From Locusta migratoria (Eukaryota > Arthropoda > Insecta > Orthoptera > Acrididae), in assembly GCA_026315105.1 (NCBI GenBank), contig CM048755.1:756047301-756111300 (forward strand): a stretch of 64,000 bases of DNA, written 5' to 3'. Of the stretch, positions 33,331-43,712 are shown piece by piece; position 1 is the first letter of the stretch, and every line of letters starts with the position of its first letter. The translations under genes and the position numbers were made by a program. The notes below the pieces were generated by a model. The model saw nothing but the letters and a program-made list of their open reading frames with translations, searched no databases and was not told the origin of the DNA.

Positions 33331-34460
33331 GTTCGGAAGAACGCTCCCACAGGCGAACTACGCGAACTAGTTCGCACATTCCTCGCCTCTTAGTTCGTCC
33401 GCTCCTTTTGCGAAGACTGACGGGGAACAGAGAGAGGACGCGAGAGCACGAAAAATCGCGTGATTCCCTTCTGCCAGTTACCGTCATTTCGAGCTGAGAT
33501 GCAGCTCAGCTGCAGTTTCATAGTTCACTGCCACAAATTTTCTTTTCTAAGGTATTCACCAGTATCTAAATAATATTTACTACAAGTAATCTGTATGCAA
33601 AGTAGTTGAATACCATTGTACCACCCATTCGTGTAAATAACTGGTTTATTTGCTTAAGTATTTGATGCCTAATTGCCTAAAAATACGGGTAATAGCACAC
33701 GCTTGGGCAACACTGATCATTATATAAAAATGCTGTCATAAGAAAAGAAAGAGCTCTTTTAGTAGAGGTAGCAAAAGCCAAAAAGAGCGCACGAACCAAA
33801 AAGAGCGGACGAACTAAAAGAGCGGACGAACTAAAAAGAGCCGACGAACTAAAAAGAGCGGTCGAACTAAAATAGCGGACACTAAAAGAGCGGACGAACT
33901 AAAAAGAGCGACCTACTTCGCGGCCGAGCTGCGAACTAATATATGTGCAATCGGTCGCGAAGTGAAACATGCGTTACCGGTCGCGAACTATTATGCAAAA
34001 CGTATCTCGCTTCTTAGTTCGTAGAATTCTTTTCCGAAGATCGACGGGCAATAGCGAGAGGGCGCGCAGCAGAATTAAAAATCACGTGTTTGCCTTCTGC
34101 TGATGAGTCATTTCGAGGTGAGCGCCTACCTGCTAGATTATATAGTTCAGTGCTGCAAAATTTATGTTTTGATGTGTTCTGACTAATAAATTCCATAATG
34201 CCAAGATATAGAGGTAACTCTAAACTTAAGCGCGAGAAATTATCCACAAACTGTTTCTTTTGGTTTGCGTGATATCTTTAGCGGTTCAAGCAGCAAGCGC
34301 ATGAAGCAGCTAAGTGGGGGAACTTCCCCCTCCACCTGCACGCGCAGACCACGCCGCTCAGCCGTCACTGGGAGCGGACGAATTAAAAGAGCGAACTAGT
34401 TTGCGGCAGAGCCGCGAACTAAAGTCAGCGCTTCCGATCGCGAACTATTATGCACAAGTC
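33330..34460. repeat. Complex repeat with 18-bp minisatellite
   Basis: Eight or so copies of an 18-base unit AGAGCGGACGAACTAAAA occupy 33777-33913. The same word appears inverted at 33388-33404 (CTTAGTTCGTCCGCTC) and again direct at 34374-34392. Two longer segments, 33388-33550 and 34009-34170, are diverged direct repeats of each other (TCTTAGTTCGT, a CTTCTGC block, TCATTTCGAG, TATAGTTCA). Family unknown; likely a DNA transposon with subterminal repeats. Confidence 0.55.
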
Positions 34461-35029
34461 TTCTTTACTTCACTACGTCGATTTTCACTCACAAACCGAG
34501 AGTAAATTACCTCCTTTTCACAGCGAAGCATGTGCTCTCGTCGAAGGTCACTTTTGAAATGACGTAACTCGACAGGTATCGAAGATAGGGACCTATCCTT
34601 TTAGGGTATGATGCATCAATCCATTCCTTACCCAATCCACCCACCCAAATATTCAGATTCGTACATTCATTTTTCGGGGTTTTGGCCACCATTTGGCCCT
34701 ACTGTGCTACGTTTGACATCTGTAATGATGGGTAGCCGGAAGACGGAAACATCATAGTTATTCTATTTGTATTATATTTTTTTCTATGTTGGTATAACCC
34801 GACCATGATTTGCCGAACTTGCATTTTCAACTAGAGCAAAAGTAGCATATACCGCAACATAACGCGGAATTATGTTCCCAGGCTATTGATTGATCAATAA
34901 TTGACAAAAACGATCTATCCTAATCCGTCCATTTTGTTGTATAATTAATGTTCAAACGGGTCAGTTCGTCGCACAACATGCTCGCGATACGACAGGTTTC
35001 AGAGCTATGTATCCCGCGCGACACGCTTA
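34461..35029. other. No recognisable feature
   Basis: AT-rich unassigned sequence before Tc1 copy B. Confidence 0.5.
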
Positions 35030-35404
35030 CTACACTCCTGGCCATTATAATTGCTACACCACGAAGATGACGTGCTACAGACGCGAAATTTAACCGACAA
35101 GAAGATGATGCTGTGATATGCAAATGATTAACTTTTCAGAGCATTCACACAAGGTTGGCGCCGGAGGCGACACCTACAACATGCTGACGACATGAGGAAA
35201 GTTTCAAACCGATTTCTAATACACAAAAAGCAGTTGACCGGCGTTGCCTGGTCAAACGTTGTTGTGAAGCCTCGTGTAAGGAGGAGAAACGCGTGAGTTC
35301 AGGAGCGCAATACAGAACGCCGTGCTGGATTACAACGGCCTCGTATCACTAGCAGTCGAGATGACAGGCATCTTATCCGCAAGGCTGTAACGGATCGTGC
35401 AAGC

Positions 35405-36420
35405 ATGTCTCTATCCCTGAGTCAACAAATGGGGACGTTTGCAAGACAACAGCCATCTGCACGAACACTTCGACGACGTTTGCAGCAGGATGGACTATCA
35501 GCTCGGAGACCATGGCTGCGGTTACCCTTGACGCTGCATCACAGACAGGAGCGCCTGCGATGGTGTACGCAACGACGAACCTGGGTGCACGAATGGCAAA
35601 ACGTTATTTTTTCGGATGAATCCAGCTTCTTTTTACGGCATCATGATGGTCGCATCCGTGTTTGGCGACATCGCGATGAACGTACATTGGAAGCGTGTAT
35701 TCGTCTTCGCCATACTGGCGTATCACCCAGCGTGATGGTATGGGGTGCCATTGGTTACACGTCTCGGTCACCTCTTGTTCGCATCGACGGCACTTTGAAC
35801 AGTGGCCGTTAAATTTCAGATGTGTTACGACCCGTGGCTCTACCCTTCAAAAAATGTTCAAATGTTTGTAGAACTTATGGGTCTTAACTACGGGGTCATC
35901 AATCCCTAAGCTTACAAACTACTTATGAACTAACTAAGATTAAGGACGGCACAAATATCCATGCCCGAGGGGGGATTCGAAACCCCGACCGTAGTGGCCG
36001 TGCACACCGTGACTGGGGCGCCTCAATCCCCTCGGTCATCGCGGCCGGCGCTCTACCCTTCATTCGATCCCTGCAAACCCCTACATTTCAGCAGGATATT
36101 CTACGACCGCATGTTGCAGGTCCTGTACGAGCCTTTCTGGATACAGAAAATGTTCGACTGCTGCCCTGGCCAGCACATTCTCCAGATCTCTCACCAATTG
36201 AAAACGTCTGGTCAATAGTGGCCGAGCAAACGGCTCGTCACAATACGCCAGTCTCTTCTCTTGATGAACTGTAGTACCGTGTTGAAGATGCATGGGCATC
36301 TGTACCTGTACGCGCCATCCAAGCTTTTTTTGACTCAATGCCTAGGCGTATCAAGACCGTTATTACGGCCAGAGGTGGTTGTTCTGGGTACCGATTTGTC
36401 AGGATCTAAGTAACCAAATT
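35405..36420 (+). pseudogene. Tc1-like transposase, copy B (deleted and SINE-split)
   Basis: Open frame from 35405 includes SARTLRRRLQQDGLSARRPW, QNVIFSDESSFFLRHHDGRI (first Asp; SDES better preserved than copy A) and VMVWGAIGYTSRSPLVRIDG, ending at TAA after NSGR (35811). After the SINE the frame continues in pieces with SPDLSPIENVWSIVAEQTAR (DD34E Glu), while the second Asp block is degraded (FQQDILRPH). The missing N-terminus and SINE make it non-functional. Confidence 0.8.
35849..36049 (-). mobile_element. tRNA-derived SINE (family A), inserted in Tc1 copy B
   Basis: Full-length minus copy with TSD GCTCTACCCTTCA at about 35837-35849 and 36050-36062. Copy A of Tc1 shows the uninterrupted target (GGCTCTTCCTTTCATTCG). 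Confidence 0.95.
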
Positions 36421-36531
36421 GCGTGAAAATGTAGTCACACGTCAGTTCTAGTATAATATATTTGTCCAATGAATACCCGTTTATAATCTGCATTTCTTCT
36501 TGGTGTAGCTATTTTAATCGCCAGTAGTGTC

Positions 36532-37222
36532 AATTCTTTCATTTACTTTCACATACATTTGTTATTAGACTCAGCCTTAGCGGAGCGGGGTCGGTCTGAA
36601 AGGCCTGACAGAAAGTTTAAATCCGATGCATTCCGATTCAGTGCTAATCCCTAGCCAAATAGCTACTACTCTCGCTAAGGTAAGGGTGTTTTGGGGGTAC
36701 TTTCTAATCATAATTTAGGTATTCCAGCAATGTGAAGAATCCTTTAGTCGTGAGGCAAAACCTATCTAACTGAAAGATTCTGTCCTTTTCGGAGATGGTT
36801 ATTATTACCACTGAGTGAAGAGGACCGAGACGATAGATTGATAACTGAATTATACAACAGTAGTGTAGGGCACGCCTGCGCAGCAATCTGCTGGCTCGCG
36901 CTCGCGCCACACCACTGAGCTGTCGGCCTGCTAAAGAGGAAAGAATCCCAATAAAGTAACTTCGCAACGGTGAATTGTCGGTCAGTCCAATTCTACGGCC
37001 ACTGATATGTTATACCAAGTTGTAACGCTTGTCGCTGGTTAAATAATTTATTCTGTGGCAAACTGTTTGTATGAAACTGATGTATGAAAGAGGAAATACC
37101 ATTTATTTCTCATGAATGAAAGAGATTTCCGATGGATGAAAGTAAAAATCAATATGTTTCCTATTTTTATCGTTTTTTCTTTAATTGTGTATCACAAATG
37201 AAACAGTTGTAAACAGATAATA
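36532..37222. other. No recognisable feature
   Basis: 36569-36590 (CTCAGCCTTAGCGGAGCGG) resembles the end region of the Helitron-like DNA at 32.45 kb (CTCAGCGAAGCGTGG); the rest is unassigned. Confidence 0.4.
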
Positions 37223-37412
37223 TCAAAATGTTCAAATGTTTGTAAAGTCTATGGGACTCAACTACGGGGTTATCAGTCCCTAAAGTTACAAACTACTTAT
37301 GAACTAGGACGGCACAAATATCCATGCCCGAGGGGGGATTCGATCCCCCGACCGCAGTGGCCGTGCAGACCGTGACTGAAGCGCCTCAGTCCCCTCGGCC
37401 ACCGCGGCCGGC
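37223..37412 (-). mobile_element. tRNA-derived SINE (family A)
   Basis: Full-length minus copy; TSD AGATAATA at 37215-37222 and 37417-37424. Confidence 0.92.
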
Positions 37413-37508
37413 AAAAAGATAATACAATCAATTGAATTTTAATAGCTGCAGCATGAACAGAAAAAACGTCAATTGCCCGAACGTATATATATATATATAT
37501 ATATATAT

Positions 37509-37660
37509 TTGCTTATGGGACTTAACTACGGGGTCATCAGTCCCTAAACTTACAAACTACTTATCAACTAGCTTATCCTAAGGACGGCACAAATATCCAT
37601 GCCCGAGGGGGGATTCCCGTGACTGGAGCGCCTCAGTCCCCTGGGCCACCGCGGCCGGCC
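37509..37660 (-). mobile_element. tRNA-derived SINE with B-box deletion
   Basis: Minus copy directly after an (AT)n run (37486-37508). About 45 bases covering the B box and neighbouring head sequence are missing between GGGGGGATTC and CCGTGACTGG, so the pol III promoter is broken. The 3' tail after CCCATAAGC is replaced by the AT run. A pure A tract follows at 37689-37718. Confidence 0.85.
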
Positions 37661-37685
37661 GTTAACTTTTGGCCGCATATGTATT

Positions 37686-37720
<35 letters not shown>

Positions 37721-38213
37721 CTCATACAATGTTTGGTTGTGTGGCCATATTCCGCAGCAGCTGTTAAAATTGATTATAAGAGGTAATCTGTCTTATGCTG
37801 ACTGCAATTAAGAGGTTTATTTTTACACCAGACGCGTTTCGCTGTTTTATTTTAAAAGCATGTTCTGTGGTCTGTAAATGATACAAAGGTTTGTACAATT
37901 TGTTTTTGATAAATAGATTAAAAACAGTATTTAAAAACATTTTGCACGTTAGGTCTAAGTGTTTTTAATTTAATAATCGGTCTACTCAGGTTGTTGCTGT
38001 CTCTTCTTTACATGTTACTACTGCTTCTCCGTCTTGTTGGCTGGAGTTCGTTTTTCCTGGCGTGTGTTTCAGGGCTGTGTACAGCACTTTTCGTGTGTTT
38101 TTGTTTCGTCTTTTCCTTTTCATCTCAGCACATCACAGCACTTCACCGTTGGCAACACTCACAGATCAAAAGAAAAACAAATGAACACACGAAAACATAG
38201 CCACACTGTAGTG

Positions 38214-39300
38214 TGAATCAGCACGGGTTTAGGAAACATCGTTCATGTGAAACTCAGCTTGCCCTTTTCTCACATGACATCTTGCGAGTCATGGACGAAG
38301 GGCAACAGGCGGATTGTGTTTTTCTCGACTTCAAAAAGGCGTTCGACACGGTGCCACACTGCAGACTGCTAACGAAGATACGAGCTTATGGAATAGGTTC
38401 ACAGATTTGTGACTGGCTGGAAGACTTCCTAAGTAATAGAACGCAGTGAGTGTATCGTCAGGCGTGCCCCAGGGGAGTGTGATAGGACCGCTATTATTTT
38501 CTATCTATATAAATAATCTGATGGACAGAGTAAGTTGTAATTTGCGGCTGTTTGCTGATGATGCTGTGGTGTATGGGAGGGTGTCGTCTGTAACTGACTG
38601 TAATAGCATACAGGTTGACTTAGACAAAATTTCTAGTTGGTGCGAAGAATGGCAGCTAGCTCTCAATGTAGAAAAATGTAAGGTGATGCGCATGAGTAGA
38701 AAAAACAATCCTATAATGTTCGAATACAGCATCAGTAGTGAGCTTCTTGATGCGGTCGCGTCGTTCAAATATCTAGGCGTAACATTGCAGAGCGATATGA
38801 AATGGAACGAGCATGTAAGGACAGTTGTGAGTAAGGCGGACAGCAGACTTCGGTTTATTGGGAGAATTTTGGGAAGATGTACTTCACCTGTAAAGGAGAC
38901 TGCGTATAAAACGCTTGTACGACCACGTCTTGAGTATTGCTCAAGTATTTGGGACCCGCAGCAGATCGGTTTGAAGGAAGACATAGAGGCGGTTCAGAGG
39001 CGAGCAGCTAGATTTGTTACCGGTAGGTTCGACCAATGCGCGAGTGTCACGGAAATGCTCCGGCAACTCAATTGGGGATCGCTGGAAGAAAGACGACGTT
39101 CTTTTCGTGAATTTTTGTTAAGTAAATTTAGAGGGCCGGAATTTGAAGCTGAGTGTAGTACGATCTTGCTGCCGCCTACTTACATTTCGCGTAAAGATCA
39201 CAAAGACAAGATAAGAGAAATTAGGGCTCGTACGGAGGCATATAGGCATTCTTTTTTTCCTCGTTCAATTTGGGAGTGGAATAGGAAAGGAAATGCCTAG
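38214..39300 (+). pseudogene. LINE reverse transcriptase fragment
   Basis: Opens with QHGFRKHRSCETQL, then DCVFLDFKKAFDTVPH (first catalytic Asp) and, after a frame break at 38447 where about 8-12 codons seem lost, SSGVPQGSVIGPLLFSIYIN, LRLFADDAVVYG (FADD), SFKYLGVTLQSDMKW (thumb) and a C-terminal AVQRRAARFVTGRF and FFPRSIWEWNR. It ends at TAG 39298-39300. Motif order places it in the CR1/L2 or jockey superfamily; I cannot settle the clade by eye. Confidence 0.8.
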
Positions 39301-39367
39301 TAGTGGTACAGTGTACCCTCCGCCACGCACCTTACGGTGAATTGCGGAGTATGTATGTAGATGTAGA
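38214..39367 (+). mobile_element. CR1/jockey-group LINE, 5'-truncated
   Basis: Starts within the RT domain and ends in a short ATGTAG repeat tail (39351-39370). TSD TGTAGTG at 38207-38213 and 39368-39374. Inserted in PLE3 and therefore younger. Confidence 0.88.
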
Positions 39368-39832
39368 TGTAGTGAAATGACAAATGAACAGACAAGCATT
39401 CCACATATAACAGGCGATGTGTAATCAGTATACATTTCAAAAAGTGAAGTGCTGTGATGTGCTGAGATGAAAAGAAAAAGACGAAACAAAAACACACGAA
39501 AAGTGCTGTACACAGCCCTGAAACATACGCCAGGAAAAAACGAACTCCAGCCAACAAGACGGAGAAACAGTAGTAACATGTAAAGAAGAGACAGCAACAC
39601 CCTGAGTAGACCGAATATTAAATTAAAAACACTTAGGCCTAACGTGCAAAATTTTTTTTTAAAACTGTTTTTAATCTATTTATCAAAAACAAATTGTACA
39701 AACTTTTGTATCATTTACAGACCACAGAAGATGCTTTTAAAATAAAAAAGCGAAATGCGTCTGGTGTAAAAATAAACCTCTTAATTGCAGTCAGCATAAG
39801 ACAGATTACCTCTTATAATCAAAAATGCTCAT

Positions 39833-40749
39833 GTTTAGACGATCTTTCGTTGTATACAATTCAAAACGCCATTTTCCATGATCAAATCTGACCTTGATTT
39901 TTCAAAAACTACTGTCTATCAAAAAGCCGAAACGCATGTCCTTTTATATGCAATATGGTACGCCTATGCAAAATTCGATCGAAATCGGTGACCCAAATGT
40001 CAAACCCTCTCCTTGTTAGTGGTATGTTCTTTAATCTTTGAACCTCCGCTTTCCGCTCTTCATCCTGCAAGTGCCCATAGTCTTTCGCATGGAGGGTATT
40101 GTAATACCGTTGTAAATTAAATTTTTTCGTTAAGAATTTTGAAGCATGTTCAACATTTTCAAACACTCCCATATAAGAAACATACGCTTCTTGCTCTGAG
40201 GTGTTGTACATTGACGTTTATGTGTCTGCTTTTCGCTTTTAAAATATCGCACTAAATTTCTGCGACGTGAAAAGAGGTGCTCTGTACTCTATAGTGGGCA
40301 TAAGCTCTCGCATCTAAAGCTTAGCCGGAACGACGTTGTGGTTAGTCGTGTGAGACGGCCCTTGTACACACGTCTACAGGCCGTCACGGCCCAGGCAGCG
40401 AGCGCTCGTGCTCGTCTAGCCGCCTCCTGGCCAGGCCTGGTCAAGGGGGTGGTTAGCCAAGCCTCCATTAATCACGTGCACTACGAATCAGCTAGTGGCG
40501 TCACTTTGTCTAATCCGTCCCTAATGTACGTTCGGGGTGGCGCGTTGTCCGTTAACATTCTACCAGGAGAGGAGTGTTTCTCCATTAATATTCTTAAGGG
40601 ACGACATAAAGAAGATACCACAAATGTTACTGATAAATAACAATGGCAGTTGGGTTTCTTCACACACAATTTTTCGAAAGAACGTCAGAAGCAAAGTTTT
40701 CAGTTAGTGGGACACACGCAGAGTCACGCGGGAACGGTCGCCTGGTTCT
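39833..40749. other. No recognisable gene
   Basis: A 100-codon minus frame at 39909-40211 has coding-like composition (ASKFLTKKFNLQRYYNTLH) but its C-terminal end overlaps a common repeat phrase (CACCGATTTCGATCGAATTT). 40330-40480 is GC-rich with a plus-strand open frame and no motif. Confidence 0.4.
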
Positions 40750-40915
40750 AGGCGTCATATCAAGGATTGCGTGGCTGCTCCCGCCGGAGGTCCGAGTTCT
40801 TTCTCAGGGGCGCGCGCGTGTGTGTTCTTAGCATAAGTTAAAGTAATGTGAAAGCCTGAGGACTGATGACCTCAGTTGTTTGGTCCGTAAGGTTTACACA
40901 CATTTAAACATTTGA
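40750..40915 (+). mobile_element. tRNA-derived SINE (diverged subfamily)
   Basis: Remnant: CCGGAGGTCCGAGTTCTTTC (B box), GTGTGTGTTCTTAGCATAAG, GAGGACTGATGACCTCAG, TTGGTCC and ACACATTTAAACATTTGA. Related to family A through the 3' half, but from a different subfamily. Confidence 0.75.
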
Positions 40916-41162
40916 CTGAACAGACGCAAAGCAAATATAGCGAAACTAAGTAATTTTTGTGCTGAGTAGATGCCAAATGACGGTGAACTTTTATAGTATG
41001 CCATATAGTTTGACCATCGTGTGGCACTGTAATTAATTCAGTAATCAAAGACGAGTGGAGCTCAGCAGTTTTTACGGTAATTATTTACATTTTGGATACA
41101 TTTTTATAAGATATACTACTGCTCCGTTGGCTACAGGCCTGATGAAGGAAAGAAGCTTGGAG

Positions 41163-41396
41163 TTTAAGGTCCCGTCGACAGCGTGGGCATTAGAGACGGA
41201 GCTTACGCTCGGAGTGTTCTGGTAAGGAAGTGAAAGGAAATCGGCCGTGCCCTTTCAAAGGAACCATCCCGGCATTTGCCTGGAGTGATTTAGGGAAATC
41301 ACGGAAAACCTAAATCTGGATGGCCGGAGGTGGATTTGAACCACCATCCTTCCGAATCTGAGTCCAGTGTGTTACCACTGCGCTACCTCGCTCGGT
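41163..41396 (-). mobile_element. SINE family B
   Basis: Minus copy with a tRNA-like head ending CCGAGCGAGGTAGCGCAGTG and B box GGTTCAAATCC, then TTAGGTTTTCCGTGATTTCC, GGATGGTTCCTTTGAAAG and a GACGGGACCTTAAA end. It shares no 3' tail with family A. Confidence 0.88.
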
Positions 41397-41868
41397 TTAC
41401 AAGTATGATGATTTTTTTCCATTTTGCTCATAGATGAAGTGGCCCCTAACCCTTCTTTTTTACAGCGGTAGCAGGCAGAGAAGTATCTATGAACAATTTG
41501 CCAATCTCCCTGTAAACCTAAATTGTCAAGAGGCCCAGACAAAATACGAAACACATGGGGAGGAATGAACTACATACTTGGCATTTGGGATGGAGCTGAA
41601 CTGTACATAAAAAAGGAGTAATTCAACAACGGCTTACAAACGTCCGTGACATTGTAATGGTAGTCATAATCCCTTCAGTTTAATTGGAATTTGGTATGCC
41701 CAGTTCGAGCTAATGCCACTATGTAAAGTGTCAGGTTTCGAGAGCACATTTTCGGCTTCCGGATCCCCAGGTAACTCTTCTAGCTGGATGTCAAACTCTC
41801 TAATGAAGGTGTTGTCTCAAACCCTGATTTCAGAAGCTCCCATGATCAAACATTCCGGAGACCTATTG
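41397..41868 (-). other. Possible coding remnant at the hAT target site
   Basis: On the minus strand 41700-41868 is open apart from one TGA (TFIREFDIQLEELPGDPEAE). Removing the 12.9-kb hAT and one TSD continues this frame into 54798-54860 (CFKTLCEKQHRTAIEWEDTY). The hAT may have inserted in an older coding sequence; family unknown. 41400-41700 is unassigned. Confidence 0.3.
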
Positions 41869-42302
41869 TATGACAGCAGGGCCGGCGCAAGCCCAAGTGC
41901 CGCCCCGTGCGAGTTGCTAAATTGCCGCCCCCCCGTATTCTTTATTTTTTTTAACAAAACGTTTATGGAATTTTATTTAAACAAATCTGTAGGAAATCTC
42001 AGCAATCAATCGGATTTTTTTCCTTTCAGATCTTTCTAGGCCAGTCTCAAAGCTTTTAATATCTGCTTACATCTAAACCGTCATGTTGACAGCTACGTTC
42101 AACATGACGGTATAGATAACTCAAAGCATTGAGAATAGCCACACTGTGCCCGAAATCTATATAGATATAAAAACAAAAATTGCGAGTGATTGGTGACATT
42201 CTCTACAGATTTGTACAAGACAGTCACTGGGCACCAACTCAAAAATGGAATCAAACCTAGCTGAAGAAATCTAGCAATTTTAATAAGCCTTGTGAATTAA
42301 CA

Positions 42303-42503
42303 CAAATGTTCAAATGTGTGTGAAATCTTATGGGACTTAACTGCTAAGGTCATCAGTCCATGGCTTACACACTACTCCACCTAAATTATCATAAGGACAA
42401 AAACACACACCCATGCCCGAGGGAGGATTCGAACATCTATCGGGACCAGCCACACAGTCCATTACTGCAGCGCTTTAGACCGCTCGGCTAATCCCATGCG
42501 GCA
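42303..42503 (-). mobile_element. tRNA-Leu-like SINE in the hAT element
   Basis: Minus copy whose head GGATTAGCCGAGCGGTCTAA and GCGCTGCAGT closely resembles a tRNA-Leu/Ser A-box arm. B box GTTCGAATCC, then the GGACTGATGACCTTAGCAGT tail. It is a different head from family A joined to a related tail. Confidence 0.88.
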
Positions 42504-42710
42504 TGAGCTTACAGTTAACGTAAATAAACATTTTTCAATGGTTGTGAACAGATAATGTATTTAACGGAAAATAAAATATATTTACAATTTAACGATAATT
42601 TGGTTTGAACAACAAGATTTACAATAACTATTTAATGTTGAACAAAATAAGAAGCAACACAGTAAATAACTAAGACGCTGAACATAATATAAAAATTTAA
42701 AAACATACTA

Positions 42711-43340
42711 GACAAATCGAACCTTCCTGGCTTTTTCTTGTGCATACTCTTTCACACGATCTGCGTAATTTAAGTCCTCTGCAAGCTCGTGCTCAATCGA
42801 AATTGTTGCAAGATCATTCAAACGAGTTTGGCTCATCGTTGATCGGAGGTATGTCTTTATCAATTTCAGGTTTGAGAAACTCCTCTCTCCACTCGCAACT
42901 GTCACTGGGAGTGTTAGGAGAATTCTCAGAGCAACGTTGACATTAGGGCCAAAATTATGTCTTCCTATAAACTCTTTTGGACCTATTCCAGGTTTCAATA
43001 ATGTTGAAAGCACTTTTAGTTCTTCCCTCAACTCTAGTTCATTAAATGTCGCTAGACTCATGATCTTGCAAAATCGCTGCGAGGTTTCTACACTTTCTGT
43101 CCAGGCTGTCAGGAGGTGCATTCTTCAGCTCGCCGATGTCGTAGAGAAAATCAAAATAATCAGAATGAGATTTCAGTTGATTGAATCTCGCAAGTGACGT
43201 TGATCGTGAGCGGTCATGCCATCGAATTCTTCTTATATTTGAACCAGTGCATCATAAACGCCTCCAATTTGAAACCTCAGGGGAGTAAGTGCATCGATGC
43301 GACTTTCCCACCTAGTATCTCTCAGTGACTTCAGCGTCAG
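42711..43340 (-). pseudogene. hAT transposase, C-terminal block
   Basis: Reading away from the LINE, the minus strand gives LTLKSLRDTRWESRIDALTP, then a decayed stretch with several stops, then LRILLTLPVTVASGERSFSN and LKLIKTYLRSTMSQTRLNDL followed by ATISIEHELA. This is the hAT dimerisation domain of ZMYM1-like transposases, ending with KARKVRFV. The first line is the direct continuation of the block before the LINE. Confidence 0.85.
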
Positions 43341-43712
43341 GTTGTTGTTGTTGTTATGGGGGGTTTTAGGGGGACTAGACTGCTATGGCCATCAGTCCCC
43401 CGCTTCATATCTAGGCGACACACAGAAAAAACAGAACCATAAAAAATGTGCCTGAATGAGATTTAAAACCAAGCAGAATGAAAGAATGCACCGTCAATGA
43501 ATTATTGACAGAGTCAACACGAGACAATACGAAAGACACCAGACACACAGAAACAAATACGAGACAAAAATGACAGAGCCAGTGAATGTGGTTGACCGAC
43601 CATGTGTATAAAAAGGGAAAAGTCAACCACATAGCGTACAAAATAAAAAACTGTAGTCTAAAGACACGTCAAGGGGAACATAAAAAATTATCTAAAAGAC
43701 CACCCAAGGGAC

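Larger units (their letters stand above)
35030..36531 (+). mobile_element. Tc1-like transposon copy B
   Basis: TIRs ACACTCCTGGCCATTATAAT (35032) and ATTTTAATCGCCAGTAGTGT (to 36530). Same family as copy A. A stretch of about 130 bases equivalent to 15815-15945 of copy A, coding for the N-terminal DNA-binding domain, is deleted here. A SINE sits at 35849-36049. Confidence 0.88.
37726..39820 (-). mobile_element. Penelope-like element PLE3, inverted-repeat form with LINE inside
   Basis: TSD AAAAATGCTCAT at 37714-37725 and 39821-39832 (perfect 12 bp). The left arm (37726-38148) meets, with no coding interior, the inverted right arm (38149-38213 plus 39375-39820). It is the same subfamily as PLE2. 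As in PLE2, an extra ~50 bases outside the repeat lie at the left end, so the coding strand would be minus. The LINE insertion is flanked by TGTAGTG, and the two PLE halves join cleanly without it. Confidence 0.85.

Noticed and set aside
39909..40211. 100-codon minus frame
   Set aside because: Some coding-like composition, but the last third overlaps a common repeat phrase and I cannot match the rest to a family.
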